Below, piece by piece: positions 1 to 7,518 of a stretch of DNA of 32,487 nucleotides. This stretch comes from Acidobacteria bacterium RIFCSPLOWO2_02_FULL_61_28. GTDB lineage: Bacteria > Acidobacteriota > Terriglobia > 2-12-FULL-54-10. The notes under the pieces are model-generated. The model was not told the DNA's origin, made no database searches, and was given only the letters and a program-made list of their open reading frames with translations. A program made the position numbers and the translations under genes. The first letter of the stretch is position 1. The number at the start of each line of letters is the position of its first letter. The stretch is taken from positions 1-32,487 of the forward strand of contig MEKR01000168.1 in assembly GCA_001767035.1 (NCBI GenBank). The letters run 5' to 3'.

Positions 1-249
1 GTAGCTGCCCACCGGCAACGCGGAGAACCGGTAGGAGCCATCCCCTGCGCTGATGGCCGTTCTGGTTTGCCCGGTCTCCACATTTCTTGCCGTCAATGTG
101 GACCCCGGCACGACCGCGCCGCTGGAATCCTTCACCACTCCCAGGATTGTGGCAGTCGGCAGTTGTGCCCAGCCGGCAGAAATGAATAACCCTGCACCGA
201 ATAGAAAAGAAAGTGCGATCCCCACTCTTCTTTGCAGAACGTTTTCCAT
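1..249 (-). CDS. TonB-dependent receptor, Oar-like, N-terminal fragment (runs off window)
   Basis: Only the first 83 codons are inside the window; the gene continues beyond base 1. The start is the ATG at 249-247, preceded by a strong ribosome binding site (AAGGAGGAAT). The translation shows a Sec signal peptide (starting MENVLQRRVG and ending near GWAQ), then the start of a carboxypeptidase-regulatory-like domain (LPTATILGVVKDSSGAVVPG, then ETGQTRT and DGSYRFSALPVGSY). That is the standard front end of acidobacterial Oar-like TonB-dependent receptors, which form an outer-membrane barrel for ligand uptake. It closely matches the same part of the receptors at 7519-10830 and 11740-14997; a hand count over about 168 bases against the former gives roughly 84% identity. 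It is therefore a paralogue from the same duplication series. It follows the amidohydrolase at 336-1433 by 86 bp and is probably in the same operon. Ligand unknown. Confidence 0.88.
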   Translation of the reverse strand, partial: MENVLQRRVGIALSFLFGAGLFISAGWAQLPTATILGVVKDSSGAVVPGSTLTARNVETGQTRTAISAGDGSYRFSALPVGSY

Positions 250-278
250 GATTCCTCCTTCGGATGACTAATGAATTA

Positions 279-332
279 CGCTGAGAGGTTAACGTCAGAC
301 CCGATCCCGGACAACGCGGTTCCTTCTCAGCG
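279..332. repeat. Intercistronic inverted repeat (8-bp arms)
   Basis: CGCTGAGA at 279-286 is the exact reverse complement of TCTCAGCG at 325-332. The repeat sits between the amidohydrolase stop (336) and the next receptor start (249). It could form a long-looped stem in the mRNA. There is no T-run, so it is not a classical terminator, and it may be chance. Confidence 0.3.
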
Positions 333-335
333 CCT

Positions 336-1433
336 TCACCCTTTCAGTCGCGGAAACAGCCGCTCCGCGTTCCCGCGGTCAATTGCTTGCAGGTCCCTGG
401 CCGAAAATCCGAATTCAGCGAGCGGCTTGGTCGTCGTCTCGATCGGCTCCGGCGGGTAATCGGTTCCAAACAAGATCTGCGACATCGAAACGAACTTCGT
501 CAGCGCGCCCAGGGGCGCTGGAAAGGTGGCGTGCGCGACTTCGTAGTAAAGCCTCTTCAGTTCGTAGAAAATCCCGTTGGGGATCCGGTCGGCGCGGTCC
601 TTGGGAAATCGGTCTTGGATACGCCCGGCCATCACGGGCAGCACTCCGCCCGAATGGCACACGATGTAGCGAATATCGGGGAATCGGGAGAAGGTGCCGT
701 TCAAAAGGAAACTCTGGATGGTGCGGGTCAGGTCGAAATCCCCCTCGCTCATCGAAGAGGGGCCGCCGGGAACGAGACTGGTGCAGCACGGCGGCACGGT
801 CACGTGCAGAAATACAACGGCCTTGCGGCGATTCATCTCCTCGAACACCGGCGTGAAGGCCGGATCGCCCGGATATTTCCCGCCATAGCTGCTCAGCAAA
901 ACGATGCCGTCCGCCTTGAGCGTATCGTAGGCGTATTCCACCTCCCGCAGGCTGGCGTCCGGGTCGGGCAGCGGAAGGACCGCGAACAGCCCGAAGCGGC
1001 CCGGATGATCCCGGACCATCTCCGCGCCGTAGTCATTGCAGATTCGCGCCAGGCTGCGCGTTTCCTCCAGGTTTCCAAAAAAGATGCCGGGGGTGGTGAT
1101 CGAAGCGATGGCGGTCGTGATGCCATACTTGTCCATCTGGTCAATTGAAGCGGCTGGCGTCCACTTCGAACCCGATCCGACGCTTCCCCTGCGCTTCACG
1201 TACTCCGGCGGATACATGTGGTGGTGCACGTCAATGCGGCGGGGGTTGGCGCGGTTCGCCGGCGGAGCCGTCTGCGCGATCAGCCCGCTCGCCGGCAGCA
1301 CCATCGCTCCCACTCCGGCCGCGCCCAAGGCTTTCAGGAATTCCCGGCGCGAGGCGCCAGAGGGAAGCGTCGCATCCGTCTGCGGGTCCAGACACACGAC
1401 AGCCTCGTCGCTCCCAAGAAACTGATCTTTCAT
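336..1433 (-). CDS. Tat-exported amidohydrolase (amidohydrolase_2 / ACMSD-like TIM barrel)
   Basis: A 365-residue metal-dependent hydrolase or decarboxylase. The start is the ATG at 1433-1431: an AGGGAG site precedes it, and the Tat signal follows in the right place (SRREFLK at residues 28-34, then a hydrophobic stretch ending near LIAQ). The open frame continues upstream only because it overlaps the receptor gene in another frame. Family metal ligands are visible: HxH at H70/H72 (IDVHHHM), H210, H260 (CHSGG) and D325 (FGTDYP). ACMSD-type enzymes of this superfamily decarboxylate or hydrolyse small aromatic or muconate-like acids; the substrate here cannot be told. Two adjacent cysteines (C216-C217) follow H210 and recur in both paralogues. 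The gene lies 23 bp downstream of the receptor at 1457-4834, so the two are very likely cotranscribed. Location is inferred to be the periplasm. Confidence 0.9.
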   Translation of the reverse strand: MKDQFLGSDEAVVCLDPQTDATLPSGASRREFLKALGAAGVGAMVLPASGLIAQTAPPANRANPRRIDVHHHMYPPEYVKRRGSVGSGSKWTPAASIDQMDKYGITTAIASITTPGIFFGNLEETRSLARICNDYGAEMVRDHPGRFGLFAVLPLPDPDASLREVEYAYDTLKADGIVLLSSYGGKYPGDPAFTPVFEEMNRRKAVVFLHVTVPPCCTSLVPGGPSSMSEGDFDLTRTIQSFLLNGTFSRFPDIRYIVCHSGGVLPVMAGRIQDRFPKDRADRIPNGIFYELKRLYYEVAHATFPAPLGALTKFVSMSQILFGTDYPPEPIETTTKPLAEFGFSARDLQAIDRGNAERLFPRLKG

Positions 1434-1456
1434 TGTCGCTCCCTGCTGCGTTTTCT

Positions 1457-4400
1457 CTAAAAAGTAAACTTCAAGGCGAACTGCGTAATCCGCGCATCCA
1501 ACGCGGCGAGAATCCTGCCGAACTGGGCATTGGTCGGAACCAGGTAGCCGGGCAAGCCCAAGGCCGAACCCGTGGGCGGGTTGGGCCGGTAGCTGTTGGT
1601 GAAGTTGAACGCCTCGGCTCGTACTTCCAGGTTCATTCTCTCCCGAATGGCAAATCGTCTCGAAAGGCCCAGGTCGAGATTCCAGGTGCTGGGGTTGACC
1701 AGACTGTTCCAGCCCACGTTTCCCAAAGAGCCGAATGGCGGTAGCTGAAAGGCCGCCGCGTTGAGGTATACGCTTCCACCTTTGCCCGACTTGTCCAGGT
1801 AGGCGTCTTGGAGCACCTGATTGGGCCGCTGCCGGGCAACTCCCGTCAGCGCCCGGTCCACGCCATTCAGGAGGACGATCGGCGTGCCACTGGTGAAGCG
1901 GTAAATGCCGGAGAACTGCCAGCCACCCAACAGCTTTCCAGCGGCAGTGTCGGAAAACCGCGGGGTTTGGGCCACGAACGAGATATTGGCCAGATGCCGC
2001 CGGTCCTGATCGCAATTGCCGCGATCAAAGTTGCGGTTGCCGGGCATGGTGTAGGTTTCATCCGCCGGCGGGCCATTGGAGTTAATGTCGGAATAAACGC
2101 CGATGCAATGGGACCAGGTCCAGTTCGCACTCACGCTTACGCCGCGGCTGAGCCGCCGCTGGAGGGAAAGCAGAAGGCCGTGGTAGATTTGCGTACCCCC
2201 GTCGTCAAATTCCGCCATGGGCCCGATAAACTGCCCCTCGGTCGGATTCAACAGCGAGAGACGGCGGCGCGCATCCGTATTGGCGATCGCGTTGCAACCC
2301 GTGAATACACCGGGGGGACAGGTGCCCAGAGGGCTTGTGCTCGGGACAATCTGGGCAGGATTGATGGCGTTCTGAGTCCAGATGTGCTGCGTGCGCGTTC
2401 CCAAGTAGGTCGCCGAGACGAGCCAAGCCTCCCCAAACTGGCGTTGCACACCGAGGTTCCAGGTGTAAAAGATTGGCGTCTTGAGATCATAGGCCTGCGA
2501 GAGAAACAATCCTCTGTCTGTAAACACTACATTCTTGTCAACCGCGTAGGGGAAAGGATTTCCTCGGCGAGAACCCTGCCAGGGATTGGCGAAGCCACCC
2601 GCAGGATTGGTGAGCACCGTCCGACCGCCCCAGGGGTTCGAGCCGGAAGCATCTTCGCGCCAAATCCCCGAATTGAAGGCATACCCGTAAGCGAACGAGG
2701 CCCGCAGCGAGGTTTTGCCATCTCCGAACGGATCCCACGCCAACCCCACACGCGGCGCGAAATGCGCCCATTTGCTGTTAATGCCCGTTTTGCCGGGAAA
2801 GCCCGGGTCGCCAGGATAGTGAAAACCAACTGGGGCATTCACGAACGCCGTGCTCCTGGTCCCCGCCGAGAACCGGTTGATGTCGAAGTTGTAAACGGCG
2901 CCATTGGGAACGTTTTGCGGGATGTACGGCTCCCAACGAATCCCCAAGTTCAGCGTCAGGCGCGGGGTCATCTTCCAGGTGTCGGTGAGATACATGTTCA
3001 CGAACCATTGCGTGTTGCGGTGCGAGTTCAGAAGGCCTTGGAAGAAGCGGTTCACGTTCCCCATGAAGAAGTCCCCCATGCCCATGCCGGTCACCTGGCC
3101 GTTGAAGCCAAAGAAGGCCGTGGGGGCAAACCAGGTGGTTTCATTCACCCTTCCGTGCCAACTTCCGACGCCGAGGGTTATCTGGTGGGCCCCGCGAACC
3201 CAACTCACATCGTCGTTTACGGCGTAGTTGGTGGGCACCCAGTTGGAGCCACAGCAGAGGGCCCCGCCGCCGCCGCCGCCGCCAATCGAAAACCCTCCGC
3301 CGGCGCCGGCAACTTGAATGGATCCCAGGACGTCCGGTTCGACACACCACATATTGACACCCGCTGCACAGAACGAGAAGGTCTTGTTGGTATAGGCATA
3401 AGTCGTGGCCGTGCGATTGACCGAGATCCGAGCGGCGTTAATCATGTTGGGGTTAATTACGTAGGTATGCCCGAGCGCATGCGACTGGGCCAGGGCGCTC
3501 ACGCCGTGCGTGGAAGAATTCAACAGGTTCTGCCCCGCAGCGCCGAGCGAAAAGCTATTGGGAATTTCTTGCGTGGTGGCCACAAACCGGAAAAACGCCG
3601 ATTGCTTGTCGTTCAATTGCCAGTCAATCTTGCCTGTGTACTGGAACTCGTTCTGGCGGGTCGGCACGCCGATGGTCACCTGGCCGCAATCGTTGGGCGG
3701 CGACTGCTGGCTCTCGATAATTTTCCGGGCGATGAATACGGCCGGGGGTGAGAAGTTGGCCGCGGGATTGGTTTGGATATTGTTGATCCATCCCGGGCCT
3801 CGCAAGGTTCTCTGAATGCCCTGGTTGCAGGCGGGCGAGGCGAAAGCAGTCCAGTCTCCGTTGATCATGGCTGGCGTGGGAATAAAGCGGATTTGGCTGG
3901 CCGGGTCCGAACGCAGCGTGGTTCCCTGGAAGCCTCCGAAGAAAAACAGCTTATCCTTCCGGATCGGTCCCCCGATGGTTCCGCCGAATTGATTCCGCTT
4001 CAGCGTGCTCTGGGTAACCGAGAAATATTGCCGGGCGCTGGTCTTATCGTTTCGCAGGAATTCAAACAAAGCGCCGTGAAACTCGTTGGTCCCCGCCTTG
4101 GTTACCACCTCGACGGAGGAGGAATTCCCGCGCTGGGCGTTGAGCCCGCTGGTCTCCACTTTGAACTCCTGCGCCGCGTCCGGGAAGGGAATCGGCATAG
4201 TCACGCCGGTCAGGAAATTGAGGTGATTGGCCCCGTCGAGGCGGTAGTCGGTTCCGAAGGGCACCCCTCCGGCGATGCCGAAGAAGGGGATCCCGCCGAA
4301 CAACCTCGTGCTCGACGTTGACGTCTGCACCGCCGCGCCGGCCAGGGTGACCAGGTCGGTCACATTGCGGCCGTTGAGCGGCAGATCCAGAATCCGCTGG

Positions 4401-4834
4401 TTCTCCACAACCTGGCCGACACCCGAGGTCCGCGTCTCGACCATCGCCGCGCTGGCTTCGACCACGACCTGTTGGGTCACGGTCCCAACTTGCAGCGCGG
4501 CATTGACGGTCGGGCTGCTGTTCACCTGCAACACGATGCCGGATTGCACATACGTGGCAAAGCCTTCCTTGCTGACCTCCAAGCGATACGGCCCGATGGG
4601 CAGATTGATCAGCACATAGCTGCCGTCCGCCTCCGTGATAGTAGTTCGGACCACATTCGTTTCGGACTGCGTCGCCCGGACCTCGGCGCCGGGCACAACC
4701 GACCCGCTGGCGTCCTGAACGCGGCCGTTGATTTGAGCCGTGGCCTGCGCCCAAAGGTTGGCGCAAGCCAAGAAGAAGACCAGGACAAGACTAACCAAGG
4801 ATTTCACTCGGAAGTCCCTCAGGACTTTTTTCAT
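1457..4834 (-). CDS. TonB-dependent receptor, Oar-like, with carboxypeptidase regulatory-like domain
   Basis: This 1125-residue outer-membrane protein starts at the ATG 4834-4832 behind GGAAAGGAGAAGTC. Domains in order: signal peptide (about 1-29, ending LWAQ), a carboxypeptidase-regulatory-like Ig fold (about 32-115, with NGRVQDASGSVVPGAEV and the GSYVLINLPIGPYRLEV motif), a plug region (about 120-240, LPLNGRNVTDLVTLAG), then a long beta barrel ending in the aromatic signature ITQFALKFTF. Such proteins are thought to import bulky ligands using TonB energy; the ligand is not predictable. It is clearly more diverged from the other three receptors here than they are from each other. It carries a low-complexity glycine run (SIGGGGGGGALCC, coded near 3255-3310). 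It lies 77 bp downstream of the amidohydrolase at 4912-6018 and 23 bp upstream of the one at 336-1433. Confidence 0.93.
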   Translation of the reverse strand: MKKVLRDFRVKSLVSLVLVFFLACANLWAQATAQINGRVQDASGSVVPGAEVRATQSETNVVRTTITEADGSYVLINLPIGPYRLEVSKEGFATYVQSGIVLQVNSSPTVNAALQVGTVTQQVVVEASAAMVETRTSGVGQVVENQRILDLPLNGRNVTDLVTLAGAAVQTSTSSTRLFGGIPFFGIAGGVPFGTDYRLDGANHLNFLTGVTMPIPFPDAAQEFKVETSGLNAQRGNSSSVEVVTKAGTNEFHGALFEFLRNDKTSARQYFSVTQSTLKRNQFGGTIGGPIRKDKLFFFGGFQGTTLRSDPASQIRFIPTPAMINGDWTAFASPACNQGIQRTLRGPGWINNIQTNPAANFSPPAVFIARKIIESQQSPPNDCGQVTIGVPTRQNEFQYTGKIDWQLNDKQSAFFRFVATTQEIPNSFSLGAAGQNLLNSSTHGVSALAQSHALGHTYVINPNMINAARISVNRTATTYAYTNKTFSFCAAGVNMWCVEPDVLGSIQVAGAGGGFSIGGGGGGGALCCGSNWVPTNYAVNDDVSWVRGAHQITLGVGSWHGRVNETTWFAPTAFFGFNGQVTGMGMGDFFMGNVNRFFQGLLNSHRNTQWFVNMYLTDTWKMTPRLTLNLGIRWEPYIPQNVPNGAVYNFDINRFSAGTRSTAFVNAPVGFHYPGDPGFPGKTGINSKWAHFAPRVGLAWDPFGDGKTSLRASFAYGYAFNSGIWREDASGSNPWGGRTVLTNPAGGFANPWQGSRRGNPFPYAVDKNVVFTDRGLFLSQAYDLKTPIFYTWNLGVQRQFGEAWLVSATYLGTRTQHIWTQNAINPAQIVPSTSPLGTCPPGVFTGCNAIANTDARRRLSLLNPTEGQFIGPMAEFDDGGTQIYHGLLLSLQRRLSRGVSVSANWTWSHCIGVYSDINSNGPPADETYTMPGNRNFDRGNCDQDRRHLANISFVAQTPRFSDTAAGKLLGGWQFSGIYRFTSGTPIVLLNGVDRALTGVARQRPNQVLQDAYLDKSGKGGSVYLNAAAFQLPPFGSLGNVGWNSLVNPSTWNLDLGLSRRFAIRERMNLEVRAEAFNFTNSYRPNPPTGSALGLPGYLVPTNAQFGRILAALDARITQFALKFTF

Positions 4835-4867
4835 GACTTCTCCTTTCCGTCACCCCCAGAGATTGAC

Positions 4868-4886
4868 GCCGGGCTTCGGTCCCGGC
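4868..4886 (-). other. Intercistronic hairpin between amidohydrolase and receptor genes
   Basis: GCCGGG (4868-4873) pairs perfectly with CCCGGC (4881-4886) around a 7-base loop. It lies after the amidohydrolase stop at 4912 and before the receptor start at 4834. No T-run follows on either strand, so it could be a processing or stability element, or chance, rather than a strong terminator. Confidence 0.35.
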
Positions 4887-4911
4887 GAACGCAGTTCGAT
4901 TCCTGTGCTCC

Positions 4912-6018
4912 TCACGCTTTCAGTCGCGGGAACAATCGTTCGGCATTCCCGCGGTCAATTGCTTGCAGGTCCCGGGCTGAAAATCCGTATTCGGCGAGCG
5001 GCAAGGTCGTGGTCTCGAACGGCTCGACCGGGTAATCGGTTCCGAACAAAATCTGCGACATCGGAACCAGCTTTGTGAGCGCGGCCAGAGGCATGGCATA
5101 GGTCGCGTGCGCCACTTCGTAATAAAACTTCTTTACTTCCCCCAGCACGCCGAGGGGCGCCAGGTCCCTGCGGTCACGGGGAATCCGATCGTTGATGCGG
5201 CCGGCCATCACCGGCAGCGTTCCGCCCGAATGCACAAAGATGAAGCGGATGTCGGGAAACTTGGCGAGCGCCCCGCTCATAAAAAGGCTCTCGACGGTGC
5301 GGGTGGTGTCGTAGTCCACCTCGGCCCGAAATCCGGAATGGCCGGGAAAGAGATTCTGGCAGCAATTGGGCACGGTGACGTGAACAAATACGACGGCCCT
5401 GCGGCGGTTAAGCTCCGCGAAGGCCGGCGCAAAGACCGGGTCGCCGAGCCATTTGTCTTGGTAACTGGTGAACAAGCCGACGCCGTCGGCCTTCAGCACG
5501 TCGAAGGCGTATTCGATCTCCCGCAGACTCCCTTCCGGATCGGGCATCGGCAGGACGGCGAAAAAGCCGAAGCGTCCGGGATGGTCCCGGTTCGCTTGCG
5601 CTCCGTACTCATTGACGATGCGCGCCAGGGCCCGTGCCTCTTGCGGATCCCCGAACCAGACACCCGGAGTCGTCACCGACAGGATGGCGGTGGCGGTGCC
5701 ATTCTTGTCCATATCTTCAACCGATTTTGCGGGGGTCCAATTGCGATTTGTGGTCTGCTGGGTTCTCCGCCGCAAATATTCCGGCGGCTGCATGTGATGG
5801 TGCACGTCAATCCGGCGGGGATTGGCGCGGGCGGACGGGCGAGCCGTCTGCGCGAGCAACCCGCTCCCCGGGAGCATCACTCCCGCCCCGGTCGCGGCCA
5901 GGGCTTTCAGAAACTCCCGACGGGTGGCGCCGGCCATAAGAGATACGCCCTGTTGCCACCACCGATCTATCACAAGATCGCCCGCAAGATCACCGCTCCG
6001 AAAACCGTGCTGTTTCAT
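4912..6018 (-). CDS. Tat-exported amidohydrolase (ACMSD-like), paralogue 2
   Basis: A 368-residue metal-dependent hydrolase. I chose the ATG at 6018-6016 (MKQHGFRSG) because it follows GGGAGGGCGA directly and matches the MKDQFLGSD and MHQHGLGSA starts of the paralogues; an upstream in-frame ATG at 6048 has no comparable support. A Tat signal is present (TRREFLK at 32-38, hydrophobic stretch to LLAQ). Metal-site residues are H73/H75 (DVHHHM), H213, H263 (HSGGTLPVMAGR) and D328 (FGTDYP). The CC pair is at 219-220. It is the closest relative of the 336-1433 product: the last 46 residues are almost the same, and the DNA around 341-490 and 4915-5060 is visibly alike. It sits 68 bp downstream of a third paralogue and 77 bp upstream of the receptor at 1457-4834. 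Substrate unknown. Confidence 0.9.
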   Translation of the reverse strand: MKQHGFRSGDLAGDLVIDRWWQQGVSLMAGATRREFLKALAATGAGVMLPGSGLLAQTARPSARANPRRIDVHHHMQPPEYLRRRTQQTTNRNWTPAKSVEDMDKNGTATAILSVTTPGVWFGDPQEARALARIVNEYGAQANRDHPGRFGFFAVLPMPDPEGSLREIEYAFDVLKADGVGLFTSYQDKWLGDPVFAPAFAELNRRRAVVFVHVTVPNCCQNLFPGHSGFRAEVDYDTTRTVESLFMSGALAKFPDIRFIFVHSGGTLPVMAGRINDRIPRDRRDLAPLGVLGEVKKFYYEVAHATYAMPLAALTKLVPMSQILFGTDYPVEPFETTTLPLAEYGFSARDLQAIDRGNAERLFPRLKA

Positions 6019-6086
6019 TCGCCCTCCCGATTTGCGATTCCACTCCATCCGCGATTCCGGCGGAATCTCCGGCGCGCAGACTCTTG

Positions 6087-7271
6087 CTAGGCGCGGTACC
6101 GCGGCAGAATTCTGGCGGCGTTGCCGCGGTTGATTGCCTGCAGTTCCGCGTCATTGAACACCTTGTTCGTGGTAAGGCCCTTGGCGGTTTCCCCGGCGCT
6201 GCGGTACCAGTAATCGGTCCCGTAAACGATCTGCGATACCGGCACCACCGTCCGCAGCGCCCGCATGGCCACCGGATTGGTTGCCTGCGCGGTGTCGTAG
6301 TACAACTTTCTGAGTTCCGGCAGAACCCCTTTGGTCGCTTTGGGCGGCGGAATGTTGCCTTGCCCCTTGGTCACGATGCCCGGCACCACCTCGGCTTCCG
6401 CCCCCAAGAGGAACCGTTCAATCACGAAGGGCATCATGCCGCCACCATGGGAGAAAATCCAGGTGATGTCGGGAAACTTCGTGGTCGTGCCGCTGAAGAT
6501 CAGGCTCGCAATCGTGCGGGTCGAGTCCGCCCCGTAGTCCACCACCATGTCGCCGACATCCGGGGCAAGAAGGTTCCGGCAGCAATTGCCTGTGATGGGG
6601 TGGACATACACCACGGCTTTCCGCCGGTTCAGTTCCTCGTACACCGGAGCGAAGGACGCATGGCCCAGCCATTTGTCTCCATAGTTGGAGTACAGACCGA
6701 TCCCATCCGCCTTCAGCGTGTCGAGCGCATATTCCATTTCGCGCAGGGCGCCCTCGGCGTCAACCAGCGGGATCGTGGCGAAACTGCCGAAACGGCCGCG
6801 GTGATCGGCGGCCAGTTTCGCCGCGAACTCGTTGCACTCCCGAGCCACTTTGCGCACGGCCTGCAATTCGCCGAACCAAAAGCCCGGAGTCGTGATGGAG
6901 AGCAGGGCCGTGGCGGTGCCGCTGCGGTCCATGTCGTCGAGGTCCTCGGCCAGCGTCCAACCAGGATAGGCGCTGCTGAGGGGGCCGCCCGGGGCGCTGC
7001 GCCCCCTTCCACCGCCGCCTCCGCCTCCCTGGTTGTTCGCCCGCGTGAATTCGAGATAGGCGGGCGGGGTGAAGTGGTGATGGACATCAATCCGCCGGGG
7101 GTTTGTGGTCGTCTGTGCCGCAGACCGCTCTCCGCGCAGGAGCGCCCCCGCTCCTACGACCGCAAGCACTTTCAGGAACTCCCGGCGGGAGGCTCCGGAA
7201 AGAAACGACCCTCCCGTCTGCCGGGTCTGATCCACGGCAGCATCCGCGCTCCCCAAACCGTGTTGATGCAT
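6087..7271 (-). CDS. Tat-exported amidohydrolase (ACMSD-like), paralogue 3 with Gly-rich insert
   Basis: A 394-residue protein of the same family as the genes at 336-1433 and 4912-6018, but more diverged. The start is the ATG at 7271-7269 behind a strong AGAGGAGGAAACC site; the frame extends 19 codons further upstream without one. Features are the Tat motif SRREFLK (28-34), HxH at H64/H66 (DVHHHF), H224, H275 (FSHGGGMMP), D353 (YGTDYW) and adjacent cysteines at 230-231. Compared with the paralogues it has a glycine/arginine-rich insert soon after the HxH motif (NNQGGGGGGGRGRSAPGG) and a longer segment after H275. It lies downstream of the receptor at 7519-10830, separated by a 247-bp gap that holds two hairpin-pair repeats. 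Probably periplasmic; chemistry unknown. Confidence 0.88.
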   Translation of the reverse strand: MHQHGLGSADAAVDQTRQTGGSFLSGASRREFLKVLAVVGAGALLRGERSAAQTTTNPRRIDVHHHFTPPAYLEFTRANNQGGGGGGGRGRSAPGGPLSSAYPGWTLAEDLDDMDRSGTATALLSITTPGFWFGELQAVRKVARECNEFAAKLAADHRGRFGSFATIPLVDAEGALREMEYALDTLKADGIGLYSNYGDKWLGHASFAPVYEELNRRKAVVYVHPITGNCCRNLLAPDVGDMVVDYGADSTRTIASLIFSGTTTKFPDITWIFSHGGGMMPFVIERFLLGAEAEVVPGIVTKGQGNIPPPKATKGVLPELRKLYYDTAQATNPVAMRALRTVVPVSQIVYGTDYWYRSAGETAKGLTTNKVFNDAELQAINRGNAARILPRYRA

Positions 7272-7300
7272 GGTTTCCTCCTCTATGCCATAAACGCGTA

Positions 7301-7364
7301 AGGGCATGGCTTTAGCCATGCCGATCACAGGCCGAAAGAACGAGGGCTTTAGCCCCTGAGGGAG
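7301..7364 (+). repeat. REP-like two-hairpin repeat, unit A
   Basis: Two perfect hairpins lie in tandem: GGCATGGC-TTTA-GCCATGCC (7303-7322) and GGGC-TTTA-GCCC (7344-7355), followed by CTGAGGG. The core of each is CTTTAG. Unit B (7411-7484) has the same plan on the opposite strand. The location is the gap between the receptor at 7519-10830 and the amidohydrolase at 6087-7271, where repetitive extragenic palindromes are usually found. Confidence 0.7.
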
Positions 7365-7410
7365 GTCTTCGAGGCAGCATCATAAGCCATGCGCTCACAG
7401 CGTTGCAACT

Positions 7411-7484
7411 CACCTCAGCGGCTGAAGCCGCAAGGAAATTCCCTTCTTTCTTCCCCTCATTCGGCACGACTGAAGTCGTGCCCT
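7411..7484 (-). repeat. REP-like two-hairpin repeat, unit B (inverted relative to unit A)
   Basis: Read on the minus strand, AGGG leads into GGCACGAC-TTCA-GTCGTGCC (7482-7463), a spacer containing GAAAGAA, then GCGGC-TTCA-GCCGC (7431-7418) and CTGAGG. This matches unit A element by element, with paired substitutions in the stems (ATGG/CCAT replaced by ACGA/TCGT). The CTTCAG core replaces CTTTAG. Confidence 0.7.
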
Positions 7485-7518
7485 GACGAACTCTTGTCAC
7501 AATATTCTGCGATTCTCG

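Noticed and set aside
1808-3751. A 647-codon plus-strand frame opposite the receptor at 1457-4834
   Set aside because: Long antisense frames are common in GC-rich genes; the translation shows no domain, while the minus strand has a complete receptor.
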